Shown here: piece after piece, positions 8,030 to 15,592 of the stretch
Position numbering within the stretch: position 1 is the first letter of the stretch
Layout: each line of letters opens with the position of its first letter
From: Blastococcus saxobsidens DD2
GTDB taxonomy: Bacteria > Actinomycetota > Actinomycetes > Mycobacteriales > Geodermatophilaceae
NCBI RefSeq assembly: GCF_000284015.1
Contig: NC_016943.1
Span: 1,777,541 to 1,841,540, forward strand
Direction of reading: 5' to 3'
DNA: 64,000 bases
Notes under the pieces: model-generated
The model's database searches: none
What the model saw: the letters and a program-made list of their open reading frames with translations, nothing else
Told to the model about the DNA's origin: nothing
Translations under genes and position numbers: made by a program

Positions 8030-8476
8030 GTGAGCGCGCCACAGGTGCTGTTCGTGTGCGTGAAGAACGCCGGTAAGTCCCAGATGGCGGCCGGGCTGAT
8101 GCGGGCCGCCGCCGGTGACAGCCTCGAGGTCGCTTCGGCGGGCACCCGGCCCGGCGACGCGGTCAACCGACTGTCGGCGCAGTCTCTCCTAGAGGCCGGG
8201 GTCGACATCACCGACTCCCAGCCGCGCCCGATCACTGCCAACCTCATCGCCGCCGCCGACGTGGTCGTCACCCTCGGCGGCGAGGCCCGCATCGACCCCG
8301 ACCTGGTCACTGCCGCCGCCGAGCTCCGTCCGGAAACCCGGTTCGAGACGTGGGTGACCGACGAGCCCTCCGACCGGGGCATCGACGGCATCGAGCGGAT
8401 GCGGCTCGTCCGCGACGACATCGCCGCCCGCGTCGCCGACCTACGCGACCGACTGCTCGCCGCCTCCGCCAGCTGA
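8030..8476 (+). CDS. divergent LMW-phosphatase-fold protein (third ArsC-like)
   Basis: The product has about 148 residues, starting at the GTG at 8030 (an alternative GTG is at 8012). The P-loop is CVKNAGKSQMA rather than CVHNAGRS. The MGCGDACP segment of true ArsC is replaced by TLGGEARIDPD, so the second thiol pair used by thioredoxin-linked ArsC is absent. The C-terminus keeps the VRDDIAARV helix. It could be a phosphatase-like or mycothiol-dependent reductase of altered chemistry. Its end overlaps the convergent MFS gene by 36 bases. Confidence 0.8.
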   Translation: MSAPQVLFVCVKNAGKSQMAAGLMRAAAGDSLEVASAGTRPGDAVNRLSAQSLLEAGVDITDSQPRPITANLIAAADVVVTLGGEARIDPDLVTAAAELRPETRFETWVTDEPSDRGIDGIERMRLVRDDIAARVADLRDRLLAASAS

Positions 8477-9763
8477 GTTCGGCGCCTCCGGTCCGCGGAC
8501 CCGGTGCGCGGCGACCACGAACACCGCGCCGAGCGCCACCATGCAGGCCAGCGCGGTCAGTGCGCCGGTGCGGGACCCGACGACGTCGGCCACCGCGGCG
8601 CCGCCGAACGGTGCCAGCGCAGCAGCAGCGGTGATGGGGGCGGCGAACGCCCCTGCCAGGGAGGCGTAGCGGGCGGGGCCCCACTCCTCGGCGACGACGG
8701 TGGCCTGCAGCAGCGTGCCTGCCCCGCGGACCGCGCCGACCAGCACGGCTACCGCAATCAGTGCCCAGGCCGGTCCGGGCACCGCGGCCAGCAGGCCGAT
8801 GGCGGCCGCCGACGCGGCGACGATGACCACCGCCCGTGTCGCCGGCGCGGTGCGGGCGCTCAGCGGGGCGTAGCCGAGACGCCCCAGCAGTTGTCCGGCA
8901 CCGAGCAGGCCGAGGGTGGTCGCGGCGAGTGAAGCGGACATGCCGCGTTCGGTCAGCAGCGGGATGAGCAGCGTGACGCTGGTGGCGTAAAGCCCGAACG
9001 CCGTCAGCGTCAGCCCGCCGGACAGCAGCCAGAACGCACGGCTGGTCAGCACCGCGCGCACTGCACGGTCACTTTCCGGCGACCCGGCCTCATCGTCGGT
9101 CGTGAGGTGCGCGGTGGAGCGGGTGTCAGTCCAAGGGAGGTCGAGGGCGACCAGGTGCAGCGGCACGGTCACCACGGCGAGCACACCGGCGAGCAGCAGG
9201 TAGGTGTCGCGCCAGCTCAGCTGCTCCAGCAGCAGGCTCGTCAGCGGCGCGAAGACGGTGCTCGCCAGCCCGGCGACCAGGGTCAGCGCGGTCAAGGCCC
9301 GCACCCGGTGCGGGCCGTACCAGCGGGTGAGTGCGGCGAACGCCGGCTGGTACAGCACCGCCGACATCGCGACGCCGGCGACCAGCCACGCCGCGAAGAA
9401 CCAGCTCAGGCCCGGGGACAGTGCGATGGAGGCGATCGCCGCCGCCGCGAGCACCGAGCCGGTGGTCATCACCGGCCGCGGCCCGAACCGGTCCAGCCAC
9501 CGCCCGACCGGAATCCCGGCCAGCGCCGAGGCGATCAGCCCGACGGTGAACGCACCGGTCGTCGCGGTCTCCGACCAGCCGGTGTCGGCGGTGATGGTGA
9601 CCAGCGCGACGGGGAAGGCGTAGTACAGGACGCCCCAGCTGACGACTTGGCCGAGGGCCAGCACCGCGACGATGCGCCAACCCGGGAACGCATCCCCGTC
9701 CGCGCGGATCCCCGCAGAGGGCACGCGGGCGGTGGGCCTCAGCTCCTCCCGGCGGGTCACCAC
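8441..9763 (-). CDS. MFS transporter of the arsenic block
   Basis: From the GTG pair at 9763/9760 the protein has about 440 residues with twelve predicted helices and the MFS loop motif GRWLDRFGPRPV after helix 2. A second half-repeat begins near TSRAFWLLSGGL. The Cys-rich flavoprotein gene lies upstream on the same strand, separated by a hairpin at 9796-9830. MFS genes beside flavoproteins are known in ars clusters, but the substrate (organoarsenical, arsenite conjugate or other) cannot be read from sequence. Confidence 0.8.
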   Translation of the reverse strand: MVTRREELRPTARVPSAGIRADGDAFPGWRIVAVLALGQVVSWGVLYYAFPVALVTITADTGWSETATTGAFTVGLIASALAGIPVGRWLDRFGPRPVMTTGSVLAAAAIASIALSPGLSWFFAAWLVAGVAMSAVLYQPAFAALTRWYGPHRVRALTALTLVAGLASTVFAPLTSLLLEQLSWRDTYLLLAGVLAVVTVPLHLVALDLPWTDTRSTAHLTTDDEAGSPESDRAVRAVLTSRAFWLLSGGLTLTAFGLYATSVTLLIPLLTERGMSASLAATTLGLLGAGQLLGRLGYAPLSARTAPATRAVVIVAASAAAIGLLAAVPGPAWALIAVAVLVGAVRGAGTLLQATVVAEEWGPARYASLAGAFAAPITAAAALAPFGGAAVADVVGSRTGALTALACMVALGAVFVVAAHRVRGPEAPNSAGGGGEQSVA

Positions 9764-9795
9764 GCCAGGCTGCCTGAACCGCGGACGAAGGTAGG

Positions 9796-9830
9796 GACCG
9801 GCTCCCGAAGGTGGCCGCCGGGAGCCGGTC
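9796..9830 (-). terminator. 12-bp stem hairpin after the flavoprotein gene
   Basis: GACCGGCTCCCG (9796-9807) and CGGGAGCCGGTC (9819-9830) form a perfect 12-bp stem with an 11-base loop, ten bases past the flavoprotein stop codon. There is no clear U-tract, as is common in actinobacteria. It probably limits read-through into the MFS gene. Confidence 0.6.
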
Positions 9831-9839
9831 GCCGCAGGG

Positions 9840-11366
9840 TCAGCCGCAGCACGAGCCGCCCGCCTGGCCACGCACCTCGGCCAGCGGCATCCCCCCGCCA
9901 TCGGTGTCGGTCTCCCGGCCGCCTCCCACGCCGGTGGCGAAGCCGACCCGTGCCTCACCGTTGGCCCACGCAGCGTGTGCGGCGTCCACCTCGGCCGGAA
10001 CCTCAGCCGCCGGCGCGGTGCCGCAGCAGCTGCCGCCGGCCGTGGCCGCGTCGTCGTCGGTGAGCGGGAGGGTCACCGAGCACACGCCGGTCTCGGGCAG
10101 CACCAGCTGGACCTCGTCCGCGGCGGCGTCGTCGCCGGCGAGGTGTGCCGCGATGGAGCGGACCTGCTCGTTGCCCGTGGTGATGAGGAACGTCGGCGCG
10201 CGGCCGTAGGACTTCATCCCCACCACGTAGAGGCCGGGCTCGCCGGGGTGGGTGAGTTCGCGGTGGCCGTGCGGCGGCACCGTGCCGCAGGAATGGAACG
10301 CCGGGTCCACGAGCGGCGCCAGCTGCGTGGGCGCCTCCAGGCCGGCATCCAGATCCAGGCGGACCTCGTTCAGCATCGCGACGTCCGGCCGGAAACCGGT
10401 CGCGGCCGCGACGTTGTGCACGCCGGGGATACGCCGTTCGCCATCGGCGGTCCGCCCGACCACGGTCACGGTGCCGTCGCCAGCGAGCTCAAGGCCGGTG
10501 GTGGAGAACCCGGCGTGGTGCTCAATGGCGCCGGAGAGGACCAGGGAGCGGAGGTCGGTGCCCAGCTTGCCGCGGTCGGGCAGCTGGTCGGCCTCGCCAC
10601 CGCCGAACAGCCGCCGGGCGTCGGTGCCGCGGATCGCCCACGCGATCTCCGTTCCGGGCTCCTCGCGGGCCAGCTGCGCGAGGTTGAGCAGCGTGTTGGC
10701 CGCCGAGTGGCCCATCCCGACCAGCAGCGTGCGGCGGCCGGCGAACCGCGCCCGATCGCTGCCCAACACGTCTGGCAGCGGGCCGACCAGCGCGCCGGCG
10801 GCCTCCGCCTCGACCTCACCGATCGCCGGCAGCCCGGAGCCCCCCAGCGGGTTGCGCTGCTCCCAGGTGCCCGAGGCGTCGATGACCGCGGCGGCGCGCA
10901 CGTCAGTGACCGCGCCACTGGCGTCCTGAACCCGCATGAGGAACGGCCGCTGCTCGCGGCCCAGCGTGCGGGACTTGTCCAGCCCGTCGCGCGTCACCGC
11001 CACCACCCGCGTACCGGTACGGACCACGGCATCGCCGAGGACGTCGGCCAGCGGCTCGAGGTAGCCGGCGACCACCTCGGCGCCGGTCGGCGGGACGTCT
11101 CCAGCCGGGCGTGTCCACCCGGTCGGGGCGAGCAGCTTCTCCGCCGTCGGATCGACGATGTACTGCCACGGGGTGAAGGTGCGGATGTGGCCCCAGGCGC
11201 GGATCGCGGCACCGACGTGGTCCCCGGCTTCGAGCACGAGCGGGGTCAGGCCCCGGTCGGTGAGGTGCGCGGCGGCGGCCAGGCCGACGGGGCCGGCGCC
11301 GATGACAACGACCGGCAGGCCGGTCTGCAGAGCAGGAATGCTGGCGGGGGCGGGTGTGCTGGTCAC
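9840..11366 (-). CDS. FAD/NAD(P)H flavoprotein of ars clusters (ArsO-like) with twin GGSCCG motifs
   Basis: About 508 residues from the GTG at 11366. An FAD-binding motif VVVIGAGPVGLAAA is near the N-terminus and an NAD(P)H-binding motif LLVGMGHSAANT lies mid-protein. ATGFRP and the VVGMKSYGRAPTF segment are typical of group B flavin monooxygenases. The C-terminal about 100 residues are unusual: they carry GVCSV, then GGSCCG, and end exactly in GGSCCG. Vicinal cysteines of this kind bind As(III) well, so the tail may capture or sense metalloid (inference). Co-directional with a small Cys-containing gene upstream. Confidence 0.85.
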   Translation of the reverse strand: MTSTPAPASIPALQTGLPVVVIGAGPVGLAAAAHLTDRGLTPLVLEAGDHVGAAIRAWGHIRTFTPWQYIVDPTAEKLLAPTGWTRPAGDVPPTGAEVVAGYLEPLADVLGDAVVRTGTRVVAVTRDGLDKSRTLGREQRPFLMRVQDASGAVTDVRAAAVIDASGTWEQRNPLGGSGLPAIGEVEAEAAGALVGPLPDVLGSDRARFAGRRTLLVGMGHSAANTLLNLAQLAREEPGTEIAWAIRGTDARRLFGGGEADQLPDRGKLGTDLRSLVLSGAIEHHAGFSTTGLELAGDGTVTVVGRTADGERRIPGVHNVAAATGFRPDVAMLNEVRLDLDAGLEAPTQLAPLVDPAFHSCGTVPPHGHRELTHPGEPGLYVVGMKSYGRAPTFLITTGNEQVRSIAAHLAGDDAAADEVQLVLPETGVCSVTLPLTDDDAATAGGSCCGTAPAAEVPAEVDAAHAAWANGEARVGFATGVGGGRETDTDGGGMPLAEVRGQAGGSCCG

Positions 11367-11394
11367 AGGGACGGTCCTCCGGTCGGTGGTCGGG

Positions 11395-11604
11395 TCAGGC
11401 GGTCGCGCAGCAGGCCGGGGAGACGGTGCTGTGGGCGCTGCGGCGGAGTCGAGCGGACGCGTCGAGCGCGCGGCGGGCGGCTCGGGCCCAGCTGCTCGGG
11501 CGGCAGCAGGCGGCGATGGCGGCCAGGCGGGCAGCGCTCGCCTCGCGGCGCAGTTCGGCACCGCGGGTCTCGGCCAGCAGCTCCATGGCATAGGCGGCGA
11601 TCAC
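11395..11604 (-). CDS. small Cys-pair protein upstream of the flavoprotein
   Basis: The 69-residue product starts at the GTG at 11604, which has a strong ribosome site (AGGAAGGAG) a few bases upstream. It begins with a conserved-looking helix (IAAYAMELLAETRGAELRREA) and contains two CC pairs (AACCRPS and PACCATA). It ends 28 bases before the flavoprotein start and is probably the first gene of that operon, reading from the ArsR operators at 11678-11730. Function unknown; the paired cysteines suggest metal contact. Confidence 0.65.
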   Translation of the reverse strand: MIAAYAMELLAETRGAELRREASAARLAAIAACCRPSSWARAARRALDASARLRRSAHSTVSPACCATA

Positions 11605-11677
11605 GTGGGGCTCCTTCCTCACTCCCAGCAGTGAGGCCGGGAGGCGACCTGCTGGCATACGCGTCGTGCAGCGGTAC

Positions 11678-11730
11678 ATTGACGTTGGTCAATACGACGC
11701 ACAGTGCCGGACGTATCGACGGTTGTCAAT
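11678..11730. promoter_or_regulatory. second tandem ArsR operator
   Basis: ATTGACGTTGGTCAAT (11678-11693, a dyad with perfect 6-bp arms) and ATCGACGGTTGTCAAT (11715-11730) lie between the divergent flavoprotein operon and arsR2. Spacing is 37 bases. The motif is the same as at 4332-4379, so the two ArsR proteins may cross-regulate both divergons. Confidence 0.75.
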
Positions 11731-11770
11731 GCGTTGGTGCGATGGGGCGCCGAGATCGAGGAGAGAAGCG

Positions 11771-12127
11771 ATGACCGTGCGGGAGCTGCCGGTGCTCGAC
11801 CAGCCCGAGGCGGTCGCCTGCTGCGCGCCGCTAGCCTCGACGGTGCTCAGCGAACCGGACGCCGAGACGCTCGCCCGGCAGTTCGCCGCGCTGGCCGATC
11901 CCGTGCGCCTGCGGCTGGTGTCACTGCTGGCGACCGCGGAGGGAGGGGCAGTGTGCGCCTGCGACCTGGTCGAGCCCGCCGGTCGCACGCAGGGAACGGT
12001 CAGCTCCCACCTCGGCAAGCTGCGCGATGCCGGGATCGTGGTCAGTGAGAAGCGCGGGCGCAACGTCTGGTACGCCGTCGTGCCCGCTGCGCTGGAGAAT
12101 CTCCGCGGCGCTCTCGCGCAGCGCTGA
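11771..12127 (+). CDS. arsR: ArsR-family repressor 2
   Basis: The product has 118 residues with a standard ArsR core: LADPVRLRLVSLL, recognition helix GTVSSHLGKLRDAGIV and wing SEKRGRNVWYAVV. Candidate metal thiols are the N-terminal CC (VACCAPL) and the CACDL pair before the recognition helix, resembling the three-cysteine site of actinobacterial arsenic sensors. The ATG at 11771 follows GAGGAGAGAAG. It shares the operator region with the flavoprotein operon on the other strand. Confidence 0.9.
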   Translation: MTVRELPVLDQPEAVACCAPLASTVLSEPDAETLARQFAALADPVRLRLVSLLATAEGGAVCACDLVEPAGRTQGTVSSHLGKLRDAGIVVSEKRGRNVWYAVVPAALENLRGALAQR

Positions 12128-12293
12128 CGGCGGATTCAGTCGACGTGCGACATCGACGAAAGGGGAGCACGTCCGGCCTCGGGGTACCGGCTACGTGCCC
12201 TCGCGCGCCAGACTTTCCGCGGCCAAGGCAACCGAACGAGGCGGGGGGCGATCCGCCGTTGTCAGCGGCGCCCTGGCCGGACACCATGACGGC

Positions 12294-12458
12294 GTGCTCG
12301 CACTACCGGCCGTCTTCGCCGCCGTCCCCGGTCTGCGTCGCTGCGGATGCTGCGGCGGCGTGTTCCGCCGCTGGCGGGTGCGCCGTCTGGCCGCTACGCC
12401 AGGTGTTGGAATCTGCGCCGAATGCGCCCACTTCGCGTCCGCTGCCCGGCACGGCTGA
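12294..12458 (+). CDS. zinc-ribbon microprotein (candidate)
   Basis: A 54-residue frame contains CGCCGGVF ... GICAECAHF, a four-cysteine zinc-ribbon pattern (CxxC-x22-CxxC). The start (GTG at 12294) is uncertain. It is 15 bases upstream of the thioredoxin-like gene. A second small zinc ribbon with the same CGCCG ... CxxC plan follows that gene, which argues that both are real. Confidence 0.5.
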   Translation: MLALPAVFAAVPGLRRCGCCGGVFRRWRVRRLAATPGVGICAECAHFASAARHG

Positions 12459-12473
12459 CCGAAAGGGATCCTC

Positions 12474-12773
12474 GTGCGAGTGGAACTGCCGTATTTCGAT
12501 GGCTGCCCGAACTGGCAACTGGCCGACCAGCGGCCACGAGACGCGCTGATACAGGCGGGCCGCGACGACGTGCGAGTGGAGCACCGCCGCGTCACCACGC
12601 CGGAGCAGGCACAGGCCGCTGGATTCCGTGGATCGCCGACGGTGCTGGTGGACGGACGGGACCCGTTCGCAGACCAGGACGCGCCGGTGGGCCTGTCTTG
12701 CAGGGTGTTCCGCACCGAAGCGGGGCTGGCCGGTGCGCCCACAGTCGAGCAGCTATTCAGAGTGCTGTCGTGA
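12474..12773 (+). CDS. thioredoxin-fold small protein
   Basis: The protein has 99 residues. It begins with a beta strand and LPYFDGCPNWQ, continues through VEHRRVTTPEQAQAAGFRGSPTVLVDGRDPF (the cis-Pro segment of thioredoxin folds) and ends GLSCRVFRTEAG ... LFRVL. It has single cysteines at positions 12 and about 76 rather than a CxxC. Such proteins recur in actinobacterial mercury and arsenic clusters, but their substrate is unknown. The GTG start has a GAAAGGGAT ribosome site. It overlaps the next zinc-ribbon gene by four bases. Confidence 0.75.
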   Translation: MRVELPYFDGCPNWQLADQRPRDALIQAGRDDVRVEHRRVTTPEQAQAAGFRGSPTVLVDGRDPFADQDAPVGLSCRVFRTEAGLAGAPTVEQLFRVLS

Positions 12774-12952
12774 AGTTCCCGGGCCGCAGGCTCGCATCGG
12801 GCGGTGCTGAAGTGACGTGCGGCTGCTGTGGGCGGGACCGGCCCCGCACCGGCGTCCACGAACTTGGCGACACCTCCGGCGTGTACGTCTGCTGGCGGTG
12901 CGCGCTGTGGATGGCGGCACGAATCGGCCGCCGCCGCGAGCGCATCAGCTGA
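12770..12952 (+). CDS. zinc-ribbon microprotein
   Basis: This 60-residue product has the pattern TCGCCGRDRP ... VYVCWRCALW, two CxxC knuckles about 22 residues apart, with a basic tail. The GTG start overlaps the TGA of the thioredoxin-like gene (GTGA), indicating translational coupling. Metal-binding or nucleic-acid-binding roles are both possible. It mirrors the candidate at 12294-12458. Confidence 0.65.
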   Translation: MKFPGRRLASGGAEVTCGCCGRDRPRTGVHELGDTSGVYVCWRCALWMAARIGRRRERIS

Positions 12953-12971
12953 CCGCGGACCGGTATGGGCA

Positions 12972-13197
12972 ATGAGCGTCGAGGACAACAAGCAGCTGGT
13001 CGCACGCGCCGTCGCCGAGGTGATCAACGGGAGCAACCTCGACGTGGTCGACCAGCTATACGCCCCCGAGCTTGCCCAGGCCGCACGGGGGTGGGTGGCG
13101 CCGTTCCGCGAGGCGTTCCCAGACGTGCGCATGGAGACGGTCCAGCTGGTTGGCGAGGGCGACACCGTGGTCGGCCACTTCCGCTGCTCCGGCACGC
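12972..13197 (+). pseudogene. 5' fragment of a SnoaL-like ester cyclase gene
   Basis: About 75 codons encode the start of a SnoaL-like polyketide cyclase fold: VEDNKQLVARAVAEVINGSN, LYAPEL, PFREAFPDVRMETVQLVGEGDTVVGHFRCSGT. The family is normally 130-150 residues. After about position 13197 the homology ends abruptly, and the frame runs into DNA that codes on the other strand. It is therefore a truncated gene at a recombination junction. Confidence 0.7.
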
Positions 13198-13329
13198 CGC
13201 GTCTACGAACGGCCGCCATCGGCCGAAGGTCTGCGCGCGGTGCACGGCACGGCCGGCCGCGGTGTTGGCGGCAGTGCAGTCGGTGCACCGGCAGCGGTCC
13301 TTCATGTAGGCGACGCGGGTGCCGTGCAC
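13198..13329 (-). pseudogene. 5' fragment of a phage/actinobacterial Cys-rich DNA-binding-type gene
   Basis: The minus strand encodes HGTRVAYMKDRCRCTDC and then AANTAAGRAVHRAQTFGRWRPFVDA. This is the N-terminal signature of a family of small actinobacterial and phage proteins with a CRCxxC cluster followed by an HTH region. The homology stops at about 13198 exactly where the SnoaL-like fragment stops, so two gene 5' ends are joined head to head. Confidence 0.55.
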
Positions 13330-13548
13330 GTGCCGAGTACGCGGATGAGTGCAGTCCCGCCTCGCCCGACCCTGAGCGCGCTGGACACGGCGACGTGCTC
13401 GCTCGATGGCCTGCCGTCGGGGTCCCTGCCGGCTAGATGACCAATTTTTCAGGATTAGTGGTCGTAGGCGTCAGTGATCGTGGGGATGGTGCGCCGATGT
13501 GGTCTTGTGCCAGATGACGCGGCTAGCGCCAGCACGCGTGGCCCGGCG

Positions 13549-13974
13549 TCAGGTGGTGGGCACGGGCCGCGCAACGACGTCGGCCGGTATCACGTGGCAG
13601 ACGACAGCGGGGTCACAGGTGGCCGGGTCCAGGGTGCCCGCCCGGGAGCGCAGCCGTTCGACGTCCGCCCGTAACGCGGTCAGCTCGGCGATGCGCCGGT
13701 CGAGGTCGGCGGCGTGGCTGTCCAGCAGGGTGAGGACGTGCTGGCACGGAGCTCCGCTGCTCGCCCGTACCGTGATGATCTCGCGGATCTCGGCCAGGCT
13801 GAGCCCGGCGGCTTGGGCCGCTTTGACGAATGCCAACCGGTCGACGGCGTCCTCGTCATAGTTCCGGTAGCCGGAGGGACGCCGAGCCGGTGCGGGAAGC
13901 ACGCCGGCGGATTCGTAGAACCGGATCGTCTTGGTCGTCAGCCCGGTTCGGGCGGCGAGCTGGCCGATACGCAC
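13549..13974 (-). CDS. MerR-family heavy-metal-responsive activator
   Basis: The product has 141 residues: an N-terminal winged helix (IGQLAARTGLTTKTIRFYESAGVLP), a long dimerisation helix and a C-terminal metal loop (TCDPAVVCHVIP), plus APCQHV on the helix. These three cysteine positions parallel those of metal-sensing MerR proteins. It is divergent from merA, and the shared region holds a classic MerR promoter (13991-14021). It is most likely the Hg(II) switch for merA, though the C-x5-C loop is shorter than in enteric MerR and other soft metals are possible. Confidence 0.85.
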   Translation of the reverse strand: MRIGQLAARTGLTTKTIRFYESAGVLPAPARRPSGYRNYDEDAVDRLAFVKAAQAAGLSLAEIREIITVRASSGAPCQHVLTLLDSHAADLDRRIAELTALRADVERLRSRAGTLDPATCDPAVVCHVIPADVVARPVPTT

Positions 13975-13990
13975 CGGCGCACCCTACGAC

Positions 13991-14021
13991 TTGACCTTCC
14001 AGTGCAGTGGAAGCCCTAGCG
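13991..14021 (+). promoter_or_regulatory. MerR-type promoter with overlong spacer and dyad
   Basis: TTGACC (13991-13996) and CTAGCG (14016-14021) are separated by 19 bases, longer than the normal 17. A dyad with arms CTTCCA (13996-14001) and TGGAAG (14008-14013) lies in the spacer. This architecture is the hallmark of promoters activated by MerR-family proteins through DNA unwinding. It drives the reductase gene starting 40 bases downstream. Confidence 0.8.
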
Positions 14022-14060
14022 TCGGCTACCAGATCATCGAGCCAAGCGGAGGAGCGGCAC

Positions 14061-15428
14061 GTGGATGCAGTGGATCTGGTCGTTATCGGAACCGGCGGGG
14101 CGGCGATGGCCGCCGGCATCGAGGCGCGCTCGCGCGGCAAGTCGGCCGTGCTGGTCGAGCATGGACCGCTGGGCGGGACCTGCCTGAACATCGGTTGCGT
14201 ACCGAGCAAGAACCTGCTCGCCGCCGCCGGCCGGCGGCACCGTGCACAGGCCAACCCGTTCCCGGCCGTACCGACCGGCGCCGGCGACGTGGACATGGCC
14301 GCACTGACCGAGCAGAAGCAGGAGCTCATCGACCGGCTGCGGCAGCTCAAGTACGCCGACGTCGCCGAGGCGCACGGTTTCCCCGTCCGGTACGGGCACG
14401 CCCGGTTCGTCGACGAGCAGACCCTCGAGGTCGACGGGCAGCCACTGGTGGCGCCTGCGTACGTGGTGGCCACCGGCGCGGCCCCGCACATCCCCGACCT
14501 GCCTGGCCTGGCCGGCGTCGACTACCTGACCTCCACCACGGCGATGGAGCTGACCCGGCTGCCGGAGTCGCTGGTCGTGCTGGGCGGCGGCTACGTCGGG
14601 CTGGAGCAGGCGCAGCTCTTCGCGCACCTGGGCGTGCAGGTCACCGTCGTAGGCCGATTCGCGCCGCACACGGAGCCCGAGATCGCCGCGGTCTTGCGCG
14701 AGGTGTTCGCCGACGACGGCATCACCGTGGTCGAGGAGCGCGGGGTGGCCGTGGCCGGCAGCGCCGACGGCGTCGTGGTCACGACAAGCGGCGGCCGAGA
14801 GGCGACAGGGCAGCGACTTCTGGTGGCCACCGGCCGGTACGCCGACACCGGCGACCTGGGTCTGGAGGCGGCGGGGGTGAAGACCGATGAGCGGGGCTTC
14901 GTCGTCGTCGACGCCCATCAGCGCACCACGAATCCGCGGATCTTCGCCGCCGGCGACGTGTCCCGAGCGCCGCAGTACGTCTACGTCGCCGCGCAGACCG
15001 GGCACGCCGCTGCCGCAGGAGCGCTCGGTGCGCCGACAACCGTGGACTACCGCGGACTGCCCGGGGTGACGTTCACGACGCCGCAGCTGGGCGGCGCCGG
15101 CCTCACCGAGGAGCAGGCGCTGGCGCGCGGTCACGCCTGCGACTGCCGGGTGCTCGGCGCGCAGGACATCCCGCGGGCGCTGGCCAATCGGGACACCCGG
15201 GGCGCCCTCAAGCTGGTCATCGACGCCGACACCGGACAGGTGCTGGGCGTGCACGCCGCACTCGACGGCGCCGGCGACGTCATGCTTGCCGCCACCTACG
15301 CGATCAAGTTCGGGCTGACCGTCGACGACCTGGCCGACACGTGGGCGCCGTACCTCACGATGAGCGAAGCGCTGCGTATCGCCGCCGGACTGTTCCGCAC
15401 CGACAAGCCGACCAGCTGCTGCGCATGA
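14061..15428 (+). CDS. merA: mercuric reductase
   Basis: A 455-residue FAD pyridine-nucleotide disulfide reductase. An FAD motif (VVIGTGGAAMAAG) is followed by the redox-active disulfide GTCLNIGCVPSK (C41, C46), an NADPH motif (VVLGGGYVGLEQAQ) and the FAD-binding FAAGDVS. The C-terminus ends SCCA, the vicinal cysteine pair that hands Hg(II) to the active site and separates MerA from dihydrolipoamide dehydrogenases. It lacks the N-terminal HMA domain. The GTG start has GGAGGAG upstream. It reduces Hg(II) to Hg(0) in the cytoplasm. No merT, merP or merB is nearby. Confidence 0.92.
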   Translation: MDAVDLVVIGTGGAAMAAGIEARSRGKSAVLVEHGPLGGTCLNIGCVPSKNLLAAAGRRHRAQANPFPAVPTGAGDVDMAALTEQKQELIDRLRQLKYADVAEAHGFPVRYGHARFVDEQTLEVDGQPLVAPAYVVATGAAPHIPDLPGLAGVDYLTSTTAMELTRLPESLVVLGGGYVGLEQAQLFAHLGVQVTVVGRFAPHTEPEIAAVLREVFADDGITVVEERGVAVAGSADGVVVTTSGGREATGQRLLVATGRYADTGDLGLEAAGVKTDERGFVVVDAHQRTTNPRIFAAGDVSRAPQYVYVAAQTGHAAAAGALGAPTTVDYRGLPGVTFTTPQLGGAGLTEEQALARGHACDCRVLGAQDIPRALANRDTRGALKLVIDADTGQVLGVHAALDGAGDVMLAATYAIKFGLTVDDLADTWAPYLTMSEALRIAAGLFRTDKPTSCCA

Positions 15429-15592
15429 GCGGAGGCATCGTGGTGAGCGCTGCGGGTCGGTTGCGTTCACTCAGGTGCCAGTGTCGGAGTGCCTGGACGG
15501 CAGAACGAGGAGGCGCCGACGTTCACCAGGACGGCCAACCCGGCGAGGGCTGAGCGAGGCTTAGCCGCGGACGGTCGGGCAGTGGAACCCCG

